Source of the DNA: Osedax fenrisi
Lineage: Eukaryota > Annelida > Polychaeta > Sabellida > Siboglinidae
Length of the DNA stretch: 64,000 nt
Direction: 5' to 3'
Assembly: GCA_964019155.1 (NCBI GenBank)
Contig: OZ025241.1
Coordinates: 4,092,764-4,156,763 of the forward strand
This document shows, piece by piece, positions 13,201 through 26,631 of this stretch. How positions within the stretch are numbered: position 1 is the first letter of the stretch; each line of letters starts with the position of its first letter. The position numbers were made by a program, and so were the translations under genes. The notes beneath the pieces are model-generated. The model had not been told where the DNA came from. It ran no database searches and saw nothing but the letters and a program-made list of their open reading frames with translations.

Positions 13201-16200
13201 ATCTGGAGTGCATGGGCTAGAATAGCCTGAATATCATCTGGAAATCCAACCTTTCAAGTAAACTCAAAAGAAACTTCTTTAGATCTACAGTTGAGATTGT
13301 TCTTGTATATGGCTCTAAAACTTGGACTCTAACATTAGAGGAAAAAAGTTGATTGAGTCTTTACACGCATACTGCGTACTGCACTAAACAAGTCATGTAG
13401 ATACCAACGTTACAAATAAGGAGTTGTACGGCAACATTCCAAGAATAACAGATACATACGCGAACAACGACTGAGGTTCTACGGTCATTGCTGGAGAAAC
13501 AGAAGGGAAGTAGTAGGTAAAGTATTACTCTGGAATCAACAACACTGATGACGCTCTCGATGAAGGTCTATGAGAACATATTTAGACCAATTAAGTCTTA
13601 ATTAAGAGATGACACAATGTGAACAAATGAGGAATTACCGATAGCGATGAATGATAGAGAGGAATGGATATAACGTGTAATGAACTGCCGAGCAAGATAT
13701 ATATGTGTATATTATAAAGACAAATATTGCATTTTTTTAATTATTATAATTATAATTTATTTATATTTTTTATATTTATATTTATATTTATATTTGTATT
13801 AGATAGTAGTTTAATTATAAATCAATTATTATATAAAATATATTATATAAATAATTTCTTTGTTTTCAATAAATGTATATAATGGTTTTTGAGAATAAAT
13901 CACTATATTTATATATCATAATTTTTAACAATTAATTGAATTTAATATTTACAAAAGATATTTTATTAAAAATATATTGATGATTTATATAATTTATATA
14001 TTTAATATATATTAAAATTAATTTATAATATGATATTATAAAATATTGATACATAAAAATACATATTATATCAAATGATATATTATTTAATTAAATGTAT
14101 TTGTTTACATAATTTTCTTAGTAGATATGTATCGTAGATACTATTTATGACTAATAGATACGATTACAAATACTTTTTTAATTTTTATAATAGATACGAT
14201 TACAAATACTTTTTTAATTTTTATAATAGATACAAATACAAATGTATCTACGATACTGATTTTTTGCCTTAATAGATACTGTATCGGCGATACTGCCCAC
14301 CTCTGCCTACACTATATAGTTCTATTACCTAATCTAATAATAAGACAATCCCAACATATTAACAGATTAACTGGTGTCGGTAAGCCATCAGTTCCCTATG
14401 GATTAGTGCATTTTTAAAGGGTATTTTGTAGTCATTATGTACCTCCTTCCACTTTATTATTTGTGCCCACATCATATTTTTTATAACAAATTATAGCATC
14501 ATCAAATGTATGTATTATAAATCAATTGATATATTTTATTAGATTATTTGTCATATTATAATATTATGATAATAAATAATTATCTATTTTTAATTTTTGA
14601 TATACATATATATTGACAAGAATAAACCGGGGGGTCGGTAATTGGAGATTAAAAGTTAAATAGTAGGTAATTGGAGATTAATTCCAGTTAATTAACTGTC
14701 ATATCTACATTGTACATTGTACAATGTACATTGTACATGCTATGAATAGCAACTATAAGAATAAGAAACAAGACGTGAATAATTTAAAATATATATATAA
14801 TCGAATAATAAAAAATAAATAATAAATGTGAGTAATATAATAATATCATATTAAATCAAATAATATCTTCGATATCAGAATACCTCATTCGCTTGAAATT
14901 TATTTTATAATAAAATTTAAATAGGTATATTTTTCATATTAATGTTAATATCATAATAAGTATTTATTTTATGTTATACATGATACTTCATATCCATATT
15001 GCGCATACCACATTAGTCCATTACGTTAGTAGTACTAACTTAGCACCCTACACATACAAGTAATACAATATTACAATATTTCACTGAGGCACGTATAATA
15101 CAATTGTTAATTTTAATAATTTAGTTTTTTATTACATTTTTGTTTCGTGTCTTTTTTGCATACTATTTCATTTTATAATTTTATGACATACGTATGTTCA
15201 TATTAATACAATAAACTATATATCTAATACCGGAACCACACTCGAACAGATACCTCAGTACCTGAAGGTATTAGCCGTGCTGGTAGTGCTAGTGACGACG
15301 TTCCTCATCGTACGAGACGTAAACTTCGTTAACGCTCGCGGCTCCTCGTCTTCTCAGCACTCCGAGAACCTGAAGTGGCCCCGCCACCGCACTAGCCACG
15401 CCTCCTTTCGCACTAGCCACGCCTCCTCCCGCACTACCACCGCTACTACACGTCGCCCCAGGCCAGTGGTCATTGGTACTACAACCGCAGCGGTCACTAC
15501 AAGGCGAGTCAAACTGACACCGACACCCACACCTACTACTGCTACTACTACTGTTACTACTACTGCTATTGCTACTGCTACTGTTACCTGTGCCTCCCGA
15601 ATGAACGCGTTACCGAAGTCTGTGGCCGAGAGGAAGTGCGGCAAAAACTGCGACCAGCTCACCTGTATGAACTTCTTCTACTCGGCGCAACTTCCCGACA
15701 AGAATAATACGCTGAAACCAGTCCTCGTTAAGCAGGTTATACAATATACACTCTACATAATTTACACTATACAATGTACATTGTATAGTATATAATATAT
15801 AGTGTATGTTGTTAACTGTACATTATATACATACAATGTACACTATACATTGTATAGTATACAATATACATTGTACAGTGTACAGTGTACAATTCATATT
15901 GTATAGTGCACATTGTATGTATATAATGTACATTATGCAGTGTACATTGTACAGTCAGTGTAGACAACTATTCCATCAAATCTACAAATAATAATAAATA
16001 GGTAAATAATATTGTATTACAATTGTTAAAATCAGTAATATATTGGCATACCTATACATATACCATTACCTATACCTATACCTATATCCAATACTGATAT
16101 TTAATAATAAATAATATTCTTATTGTACCTTGGGTTTACAGTAGATCGAATCTTTTATTTCAATTTTTGAAAATATATCGTTTATAATTTATGTATTTAT

Positions 16201-19200
16201 CATTTTTAATAATTAATATTTTTGCTACAACCACAATTAATAATATTTAATTTAACTCTCTATATACTCTATAAATAGCACTTTCGGCTGCAGTTTATAT
16301 CACATGTTATTATATTTGCACACTTCTAGATGATTGGTTTCATCACTTCATCTTTAAAATTAAAAGTTACAGACGATAGCACTATATAGCGTCGCAACTG
16401 TTATACTACAGTAAGAGTAGGGCTAGTGTAACTAAATATATATCTTAATTGAAACTACCTATTTAGATAAGTAAACTACTGCATTAGAGATGCAAGACAG
16501 TAGTAAAGCCTGTCCGGACCTATACAATATGTCTTAACATAATATTTAAATGTGATCTTATATAATTGTATATACAAATGAATATAGTTTGTTAAAACCA
16601 TATATTCCTTAACATAATAGTGGTTTTGAAGGGATATTAAAGCTATTTTTATATATAAGTAAATATTTTAGATGCGTTCCTAGATGAAATAAAAGGGTAT
16701 AAAATATATATATATATTTTTTTCTATACATTTATCTGTACACTATTATAGTTTATCATGATTATATACACACATATAATGTGGTATTCGATGTTTAACG
16801 ATATATTTACTCTCAATATTTATCGGCCAATCATCTTACTTCGTTTATCGTGTAGCTAGAATGGTTCACGAAGAAGTACAAACCTAAGATGAAACCGGAC
16901 TCCTACTTCTCGTCTCTGAACTGTACTGCACTACGAGCCCGCTATCAGTTCAACAGAGTCGTAGCCACTGAACTGGAGATAGACTTCCCTTTAGCATTTA
17001 ATCTCGTAGTACACAAAGATGCTGAACAGGTATGTAATATAATGCATCATTGTTATCAGATTTAAGCATATCAATACTATTATAGAAGTAGTAATACGTA
17101 TTGAAACAATTATACTTTTATTTCCGATGACATGTGTCAATATCAAATATAATATGAAAATAATATGAATATATATATATATATGTCTCAATAAATATAT
17201 AATCTCTTTTCGTATTGCTTTCATAACTATATTCAAACATTCATTACCCCGCCCCACCCCAGGTAGTACGCCAGCTAGCGTTGATCTACCGTCCGCACAA
17301 CACCTACTGCATACACGTGGACGCCAAGTCGCCGGATCACATGATCGCCGCCATGCGCCACCTAGCGAACTGTCTGCGCAACACTTTCGTAGCGAGTCGT
17401 CTGCAGACTGTGATCTACGCCGGCTACTCACGACTTCAGGCCGAGATCAACTGCATGCAGGATCAGCTCAAGAGTAAAGTCAGGTAAGCACTGTGGTATA
17501 TACGCTTATGTGACACGATATAATGGCAAGATAATATCGTGGAATTGAGCGGTCTTGGGTTTGAAGAAGCCATGTTAAGGACGAAAAAGAGAGAAGGATG
17601 GAAGAATATTGTTATGAAATCAACTGCGCCCCTACGGCATTCACATGCTATGGGATAGATAAATAAATGTGATACAATATAATGTTCCTTAACTGATCCC
17701 GCACATAACCTTAATAGCCATTTCTAGACTGAATTCATGCTACTTTTTTTTACAGATACTAAAAAACGCTACGATAAGTATTATTATGTAATAAAAAAAA
17801 TATGAACATACATAAATTATCATCACTTTAAAATGTACGGGATCCCCTTAACTATCACCCGCTGCATGCATTTGTTGAAAAATTATTTCAATAGACTGCT
17901 GCCATCCGTAGGGGGTTAATATCCCTACGTTTTATATGAAGAATCTCTATTAATACGATGTAAATAATATTATAAATATTTAATAAATTATAGTAGTTTT
18001 TGCCGTTACTTAATTATTCGACCTTGTATTAGATTAAAAACCACTTTCTCTGAGTCCGTATAAGTATTAATATAAAGTATATGTGAGATTAGTTCAATTA
18101 TAAAGATACTTGATATTATGATATTAATATCTATTCTAAATTGCACCATTCATTATTATGTTATAATATATGTATAATATACAAATAATTACTTTATGAT
18201 TATTTACTTGTAGATGATATTGTATATAAGGTATTAAATAAGTTCATTATTCTATGTATATAAGTATTTTTTGTAATGAGTTTAATATTCAGTATTAACT
18301 ATAAGTGTGTATTTTATGCATATATAAGTTATATTATTAATACTTATTTGTAATATTCTAACAGATTAATATAGACATTACTGTATTGATAACTTTGGTA
18401 GAATTTAATAAAGAACAAATTAATGATAATATCAAAGATTTTTCTTAGGAAAGATATAACACTCACGCAAAATTGTTTACTTTTATTTTTTAACAAAAAC
18501 CAAAAGCGCTATCTATATAGAGTCAATTTTCGGAACTATGCGTTGTTTATAATATAAACTCGTAACAAAATATACACTTTTAAAATGAAAAATAATAAAC
18601 TTAATATTATTATTTATATAAAACTAAGTATACATTACTAATTATTTAGATATGTTGGTTTTAAATGATAGCGATAGTGTTTAAAGTAATTTTGATACCA
18701 CTGCTAGCGGCGTGATGCCTGAATACTAATCACGTTGCGTAGACAGGGAGTGTTATATATTACAGCTACACTTCTGCCCAATATAACTTTAACCCTAACT
18801 ATATCACATTGCGATGATACATAACAACATTCCAGGGGTATTATAAATACTATAATTATTATAAGTTGGATAATTAATAACGCATCCGCGACTTCACTAG
18901 ATTGCAATGCAGTCACACCTAATCATTACACATACGATGTATCTTATCCTGAACATGGAACACTAACAACAATAGTTAAAGTGTGGCAGTAATTTCTACA
19001 TACTGATACTTAATATCTACTTAATTAGTAATGAATATGTACATATATATAATGAATTAGTATTATTTATTTAGTCACAAAAATCAAATTTTAACTAATT
19101 GTTGGGAAGTGAGATATATAGCTATACAATGTATAGCTTCATATAGTATACATCCATAATACAAAATAAATAAAATAAAATAATAATAATAATAATCAAT

Positions 19201-22200
19201 TATTTGGAAATGTGTATTAAAGTGGAGTTGATAAAGTAAGTTATTCAAGTTCAAATAAGTATCTAATTAGTTTGTTTTTTAATGTAGCGTTTTTCATCAG
19301 TTATAGACTAGGGTAGTTTATTCAGTGAGATGAGTAGTTTATGAGTATTTTATTTTATGACAATTTTATTTCAAGTTGTTTCTTTCTTTAAATTCAATTG
19401 ATTCTTTGCTATATATATAGGAAGTTTATTATTAATTACAGTAAGTCTATCTAACTATTAGTGTATCTCTAACAAAATCTGACCCCGTGCCATCTACTTA
19501 ACAAATAGAAGTAATGTCTACCTAACTAATAACACCCCCTACCTCACAGATATAAGTAATGTCTACTTAACTAGTAACGCCCCCTACCTCTCAGATGGAA
19601 GTAATGTCTACCTAACTAATAACGTCCCCTACCTAACAGATGGAAGTAATGTCTACCTAACTAGTAACTCCCCTACCTCACAGATGGAAATACCTGCTGA
19701 ACACCGCGGGGCAAGCCCTACCGTTGCGGTCTAACCACGACATGGTACGGGTGTTGCTGCAGCTGAACCACAGGAATGACATCGAGGCCATGCTGACTAA
19801 GGAGATAAAGTATCGCTACAAGTATCAGTGGTACGAAAACTACACGTTAGATTGTGCTGCCACCGCGCTGTGTGTTAATACATTACGTGTAGTGACAGTT
19901 GTATGGGTGGGCGCGTAAGTAGACGGATGTATTGTATATAGCGTGTTAGTTTAATCGAGCACTAGATACCTATAGATATATAAAGACTACATGTTACTAT
20001 GCAGCTACTAGTATAACGCTGTGTAAATGTATAGTGTTGGTGAGTAGATAGGTAGATATATTGTATTTGATTTACTTCCGTAAGGGTAATTATCTCGATA
20101 AGCTCTACTTCCATAATTACCCTGGTGTAGAAACAGCATGATATCACTTCATACGAGATCACTTCATCTTGGTCACTGATATCCTTATTAATCATATGTA
20201 TTGAATGCGTTAAGTGTGGAGTCTACCCGATTGTGATGCGTGGGTAATGCATTCACTTAATACCGGTCACTGTCTGAAGAATGCACAGCACGTGATCGTA
20301 AAGTGAATGTTACTCACGCTCCACCTAGTACGGGCTTGTGTTGTGTGCAGGTCTATGTGTGTAGGTCTATGTATGCAGGTCATCGATATAAAGAAAGTGG
20401 ATAAGCAATTGACGTACGCAATGCATGTAAAAGATAGACACGCCAATGACACTTTTATCGATAAATTATCAAAATGGTATCAGTGATTTTGATTGGATAT
20501 TAGTCATAATATATATGTCAAATATTAAAACAGTAGGCTTTTCGTCGAAATAGATTAAAGTGACTTCTATCTATATCAATGGATTTAAATTATAAATATC
20601 AATAAAATCAATAAAATAGTATTATATCTTCAATTTAAATACACAAAATTACGAGGAATGTTGATATGATGTATTTTAAATATATAATTTTATTTTTAGT
20701 ATAGATTGACATTGAAATTGGTAGTAATTATCAATATATATAGGTATAAATAAATATTATTATAAATAAAAAGTAGTGGGCCAGATAGTGGGTTTCGACT
20801 GCAGCGCCCGTAGCGGATAGTGCCATACACTATATTCAATTGCTTATCCACTTTCTTTATATCGATGGTGTAGGTCTGTGTGCAGGTCTATGTGTGCAGG
20901 TCTATGTGTGTAGGTCTATGTGTGTGCAGGTCTATGTGTGTGTAGGTCTATGTGTGTGCAGGTCTATGTGTGTGTAGGTCTGTGTGTGTAGGTCTATGTG
21001 TAGCTCTATGTGTGCAGGTCTATGTGTGTGTAGGTCTATGTGTGTGTAGGTCTATGTGTGTGTAGGTCTATGTGTGTGTAGGTCTGTGTGTGCGGGTCTA
21101 TGTGTGCGGGTCTATGTGTGCAGGTCTGTGTGTGCAGTTCTATGTGTAGTAGTAGTATTAGTAGTAAATTGATTTATTCACAAAAATCCAATTTTCAAAA
21201 AATTGTTCGGATGTGATATATATATATATAATATTAATGTTATGGCGACATCCATAATTTAAATAAATTATAATAAATGCAGTAAAGTAAGGTGTGGGTG
21301 GATAGTAAGTATGTAATAAAGTTAGTCGGTATGTAAATTTAGTAAATAAAGTTAATTAAGTTCAAGTAAATGTCTGTGTAGTTTTGTTTTAAATATAGTT
21401 GATAGTTTCTCATTAGTAATATTTTTGGGAAGTTTATTCCATAATGATGAGTAGTTAGTCGATGGGTTATGTTTCAGTAGGGTACTATTTGATGATCTTA
21501 ATTTAGTTATTTCTTTAAGTTTAATAGAGTCTCTAATGTGTGTGCAGGTCTATGTGTGTGTAGGTCTATGTGTGTGCAGGTCTATGTGTGCAGGTCTGTG
21601 TGTGTAGGTCTATGTGTGCAGGTCTGTGTGTGTAGGTCTATGTGTGTAGGTCTGTGTGTGTAGGTCTGTGTGTGCTTGTACTTGAGAGTGTGGTGTGTCT
21701 AGCACATGGATGTGGGTGATATGCATGGCACGAGTGGTTGTAACGTGCATGTTACTCGGTACGTATGTACTTAGCGCGTAGTAGAGTTAGGTGTGCAGTG
21801 GGTACATCACTGTGTTGTGGTGTTGGATATAGACAGTGTGTTATGGTGAGGTACATGTGTAGAGTGTTATTGTGTGTGGCATATGGTACATGCACTAGGA
21901 GTATGCATGTGTATGTGTACAATATACACTGTATAATGGACAGTGTATATTGTACAGGGTACATTGTATGGTGTATAATACACAATTGATATAGTATGTC
22001 CTATAGCTATAGGTATGAATGAGGCTACAATATCTGTTTGTGTTACTTTTGAATACTCAAAAATGTATTATATTGGGGTGTGTGTATGTGTGTGTATGTG
22101 TGAATGTTTGTGTGTGTTTATGTGTGTGTATGTGGGTATGTGTGTGTGTATATGTGTGTATGTGTGTGTCTGTGTTTATGTGTGAGTATGTATGTGTATG

Positions 22201-24363
22201 TGTGTGTGTGTGTTTATTAATATATTCTTATTCTACCATTACAATTATGTAAAACTTAAATCTTAGATATATGTACATTTACACATATTGTATATAATTT
22301 ATTATTAGATCAGATATTGTATCAAATATAATACAAGTTCACATATAACACTGAAATGCTAAATTGTTCTATTGAAGTATCAGATTCTATTGTTGTTATT
22401 ATATATGATGATCTATAGTTCATTGTATAGTATACTATCACATCTCTATGTTATCTGTAAGCTGTGTTGTACAATATTCTATATGTAGAGTGATAGTAAT
22501 AATACAATAGTATAACCAGATAATTACTGTGTTCATTATAATATTTCATTTTAATTGTTGTATATTCATAACTTTGCATATTCGTAAATCTAATATTTTC
22601 AAATAAACTGAGAAAATTTGATTCAAACAACTATTGTAAATTGTATTTTAACATAAAGTATATATCAGAATATTTATAAATTATTTATTTTCAATAATTT
22701 TGAAAATATTTAATATTTCACATTTATATTTACTACATAATCTCGTGTATTATTTATATAATGCAATACAAATTATGAGTAGATTTGACAGTAAAATAGA
22801 ATTAAATTATGTGTCCTAGACTATACATAATAAATAATAAATAATTTATCAATAGTATATATGATATCGTATAGAATTTATCGTGTAAATTTCACGCATA
22901 TATAATAATATTAAATATTATATAAACTTGCAGATCATATTTTGTCTAAATCATATGATTTAGATCAGGGGTTCTTAAACTATGTGTCATGACTAGTGAT
23001 GTAAATGATGCCGAGTCGAGACTTTTAGTTATTGATGCCGAGCCGAGACTTTCATTTTCGGAAAAAAAACGAGCCCGAGCAGAGCCGAAACTCTAGCCAA
23101 ACGAGCCCGAGCCGAGTTGAGACTTTTACAAAACATTACCTAGTCGAAATGATGCTTTTTTGAAATTACATTTTAATACTCATTTTTATATATTTCTCAT
23201 TTACATCAATTTAAAAAAAATAATCTGATGATAGTAATATATCGGAGAATCTCAATAATGAAATTATAGCTCATCTCAAATCTTTATAAAGTGAATTTTA
23301 AAGTTATTTCCCTGAAATAAATACAGAAGCATACAAAAAAATAATCTGTGCCAACTTCACGATTCAGTGAATAATAATCTATTTGTAGGATCATGTCAGC
23401 TATTTGACGAGTTAAATTTTCCTGCGAGCCAAAACAAGTAGCAATTATAAATTGCTTTTTCAATTCAGTGATTTCCTCTACGCCACTAAATTGCATTCTT
23501 CTTAATCTTCAACTTCAAGGTCCAGATACAACCATAATAATACATATATGTCTCTATAGAGATAACATAAAAAAATCATGGATAAACTAAAATTATTGAT
23601 CAGGAAAATATAAAATAGAAACATATCATATTTCCAAAGATTATCACACATTATTGATGATAGTAATATATCGGAGAATCTCAATAATGAAATTATAGCT
23701 CATCTCAAATCTTTATAAAGTGAATTTTAAAGTTATTTCCCTGAAATAAATACAGAAGCATACAAATGAGACTAGCAAGAAATCCGTTTATTATAATTCT
23801 AGATGATATCATATACATATTCCTTAGGAAATGGAAAACGTATTTCTTAGTTTAGTAAATAATACATACATGACAGATTTATTCAAACAAGAAGAAAACA
23901 TATCAGATTTGTATGCAATGATATCATTACAATATCCAAAAATAGGCCTATTTGCATTGCGAGTATTTTAGCCATTTTCATCAACGTATTTATGCGATAA
24001 AGGATTTTCTACATTATTGAATATAAAATCAAAGCTAGAAATAAACATGAATCAGATAGAGACATGAGATGTGCTTTGAACAAGACTTTGCCGAATATTT
24101 CAGATTTAATATCTAAGAATCAAATTCACAAATCACATTAATAAATATTTTAGGCAAATCTGTTTTTTATTTTCAAAATAATATTTGGTAATATTACAAT
24201 TTTATTTCATGAAAAGGATCATGACAAAAAAGTTTAAGAACCCCTGATTTAGATCAATAATATTATTTCACTTCATTCGATTTCTACTTGTTTGGCAATA
24301 TTAAAGATATTAATATAAGTGTGTTGATTATTATCACATACAGATTGGTAGATAATATCTACT

Positions 24364-24414
<51 letters not shown>

Positions 24415-26541
24415 TGTATATATGTATTTACCAATATTTAGTGAAACATCCACGTGTGTATCGTGTGGGTCCACAATGTGGACTCCACATGCATTCCCGA
24501 TTTTATATTTATTTACACTGTGATTTATTTAGAAATTTAAATGTATTTGAGATTTTATTTTTAATTAAATTACGATTAAAGAAATTTCCTACATGTAATC
24601 ACATATTTATTATAATAATATAATAGTAGGTCCTATATTATATAAAATTTATTTCACATGGTCTCACAAGATAGCCGACTTGATATTTCGTTAAATTGCA
24701 TAGGCGGTATTCACAAATTCCTATCTACCTAATTAGGTATATCTAATATACTATATATCTATATTCTATATACTATATATCTTATATATCTAATTTTATA
24801 GATCAATATAGATAATTAATAATATGTAATGATATTTATTATAGTCAGTATAGTTTAACTTTAGAGTTTATTTAATTTATATCGAACCTAATGCTCATGT
24901 TTGTAACTTTATATATAAATAACATTTTATAAATGTTACGTTTATATGATAGAAATAACTGAGAAATAACTAGATGGACGGCAAATCTAATATCTTATTG
25001 ATATGATAACCCTGTAATGTATTGTACAATATTATAATGAAATTCAACTTTATTATTGCATTTATCCATTTGCTCATTATTTCAACCTAAATCACAATAG
25101 TATCCCAACCACCAAATCATGAAGTGATGTATTATAGTACATTACTTTTAGTATTTAAACGCAAACTATATATCCATTATAAATCAGTGTAATTCATTCT
25201 ATTTTGTTAATCGTAGATCTGTTTTCTATTTATTTGTATTAGTATTATTCAATATCTTCTAATCTCAATATTTTTTTGTAGTCAGTTAAATATATCATAA
25301 AATAAAATCCTAAATCACCTTACTCTATATCTCTCTCCGCGCACACAGTACTATGCACGTAGACCGCACTCGTAAGAAGAACCCCGCGCCCCCGTACGGC
25401 ATCAAGGTTATAGGGGGTAACGCCTACGCTGCCTTCACGCGAGAGTTCGTACAGTGGACCCTATCAGACAGCAAGCCTAAGGCGTTCCTAGAGTGGTGTA
25501 AGAAAACCTACAGCCCCGACGAACACTACTGGGCTAGTTTACATCACGCCTACACGAATCCGCAACTCAACGCACCAGGCTCTTATAAAGGTTTACCCCA
25601 CCCCCCGCCCTGCTCGGTGCATGCCCACTGATATAGATTTACCCCCCACTCTATAGTGCCTGATGTTAATATTTATTTAAAATTAATAAATATATTCATA
25701 TAATAACCGTGAAAGACATATTATATTAATGGATGATATATAATACTTAATATAGAAAAATAAACGTCATCATACATAGAGTTGTGTATATATGATGTAT
25801 ATATTAATAATGACTTAAAATTATCAACGATACTTTAACGCATCTAAATGCGTGCAATATTTCTCAGGATACCCTAACGAAACGTTTATATCGGTGACGG
25901 CCAATTGGGAAGGTAATCACTTCTGCAACGGTTCATGGAGTTCTCACAAGATTTGCATCTTCAATATAGTGGATGTGGCTGAAATCATTAAGAGGAACAA
26001 CATGTTTGCAAATAAATTCGACATAGGTAAGTCATATCTACTCTATTATATAATTTAATTCACATAATCTCAACCTATATATATAGATATTTGTATATTA
26101 AGTTTCTGGATGGGATGATCTCAACCATACTAACAATATAAATAGAGTATCTTAGTATAATATTAGGATTATCTTAGAATTATCTTAGGATTATCTTAGT
26201 ATAATATTTAACATTACGGAGATAACAATGCAACTTTCTAGTGTATACACTTATAAGCGTACTAGAATATTCCAAGAACATCTAGTCCCTGTAGTACTAT
26301 ACTAATCTGGTGAATATTCCTGAGGATTATCCCCAAATACTATTTATAGCTTATTTTTGACTTTACTTCAATAATGTGTTTATACCTAATAAACTCTGGT
26401 AGGTAAAATATATTATTTATTAGAATATCTGAGAAATAATAATGATATCAGCACTATGCAGTTACTATGGTAACTGAAAGTTTTACATGGTACTTAGTCT
26501 TACCCACTAGTATGTGATCTTCATTCTGTGTTAGTCACATC

Positions 26542-26631
<90 letters not shown>

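Larger units (their letters stand above)
10526..14305 (+). mobile_element. hAT-like element 2, with nested insertions
   Basis: Left end CAGAGCTGGGCACGATATTC; right end ...CGATACTGCCCACCTCTG. The flanks are an exact 8-bp duplication CCTACACT (10518-10525 and 14306-14313), diagnostic of hAT insertion. Subterminal DNA consists of 'AATAGATACAATTAC' words. The inside carries a Tigger MITE (10732-11544) and a degenerate LINE (11566-13705). No hAT transposase is recognisable. Confidence 0.85.
6203..15249 (+). other. Proposed intron 1, filled with transposons
   Basis: About 9 kb between the exon 1 donor and the exon 2 acceptor. It holds two tiny hAT derivatives (6400-6433 and 10108-10146), a LINE end (7344-7693), a GGTTCTTTGGA motif cluster, a Tigger-like MITE (9157-9612) and the hAT-like element 10526-14305 with nested insertions. 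No other exon is apparent. Confidence 0.55.
17484..19499 (+). other. First part of intron 4
   Basis: AT-rich with LINE pieces at 17555-17665 and 19060-19420. The rest is unremarkable. Confidence 0.6.
20340..21690. repeat. GCAGGTCTATGTGTGTAG minisatellite, interrupted twice
   Basis: Tandem copies of a 12-16 bp word (YAGGTCTATGTGTGTG) at 20340-20380, 20868-21145 and 21536-21675. The gaps are a hAT MITE (20381-20867) and a LINE 3' end (21155-21535), both inserted into the array. Confidence 0.9.
19846..25348 (+). other. Intron 5 (5.5 kb), repeat-rich
   Basis: Contains the GTAGGTCTATGTGTG minisatellite with two insertions, GT-rich repeats and a complete hAT element (22966-24246). Between 24411 and 25348 I see only AT-rich unique DNA. 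The acceptor GCGCACACAG is at 25348. Confidence 0.7.

Noticed and set aside
15354..15662. Minus-strand 102-codon frame opposite exon 2
   Set aside because: Mirror of the Thr-rich stem coding on the plus strand.
16991..17431. Minus-strand 146-codon frame overlapping exons 3-4
   Set aside because: Shadow of the plus-strand exons; runs through intron without family resemblance.
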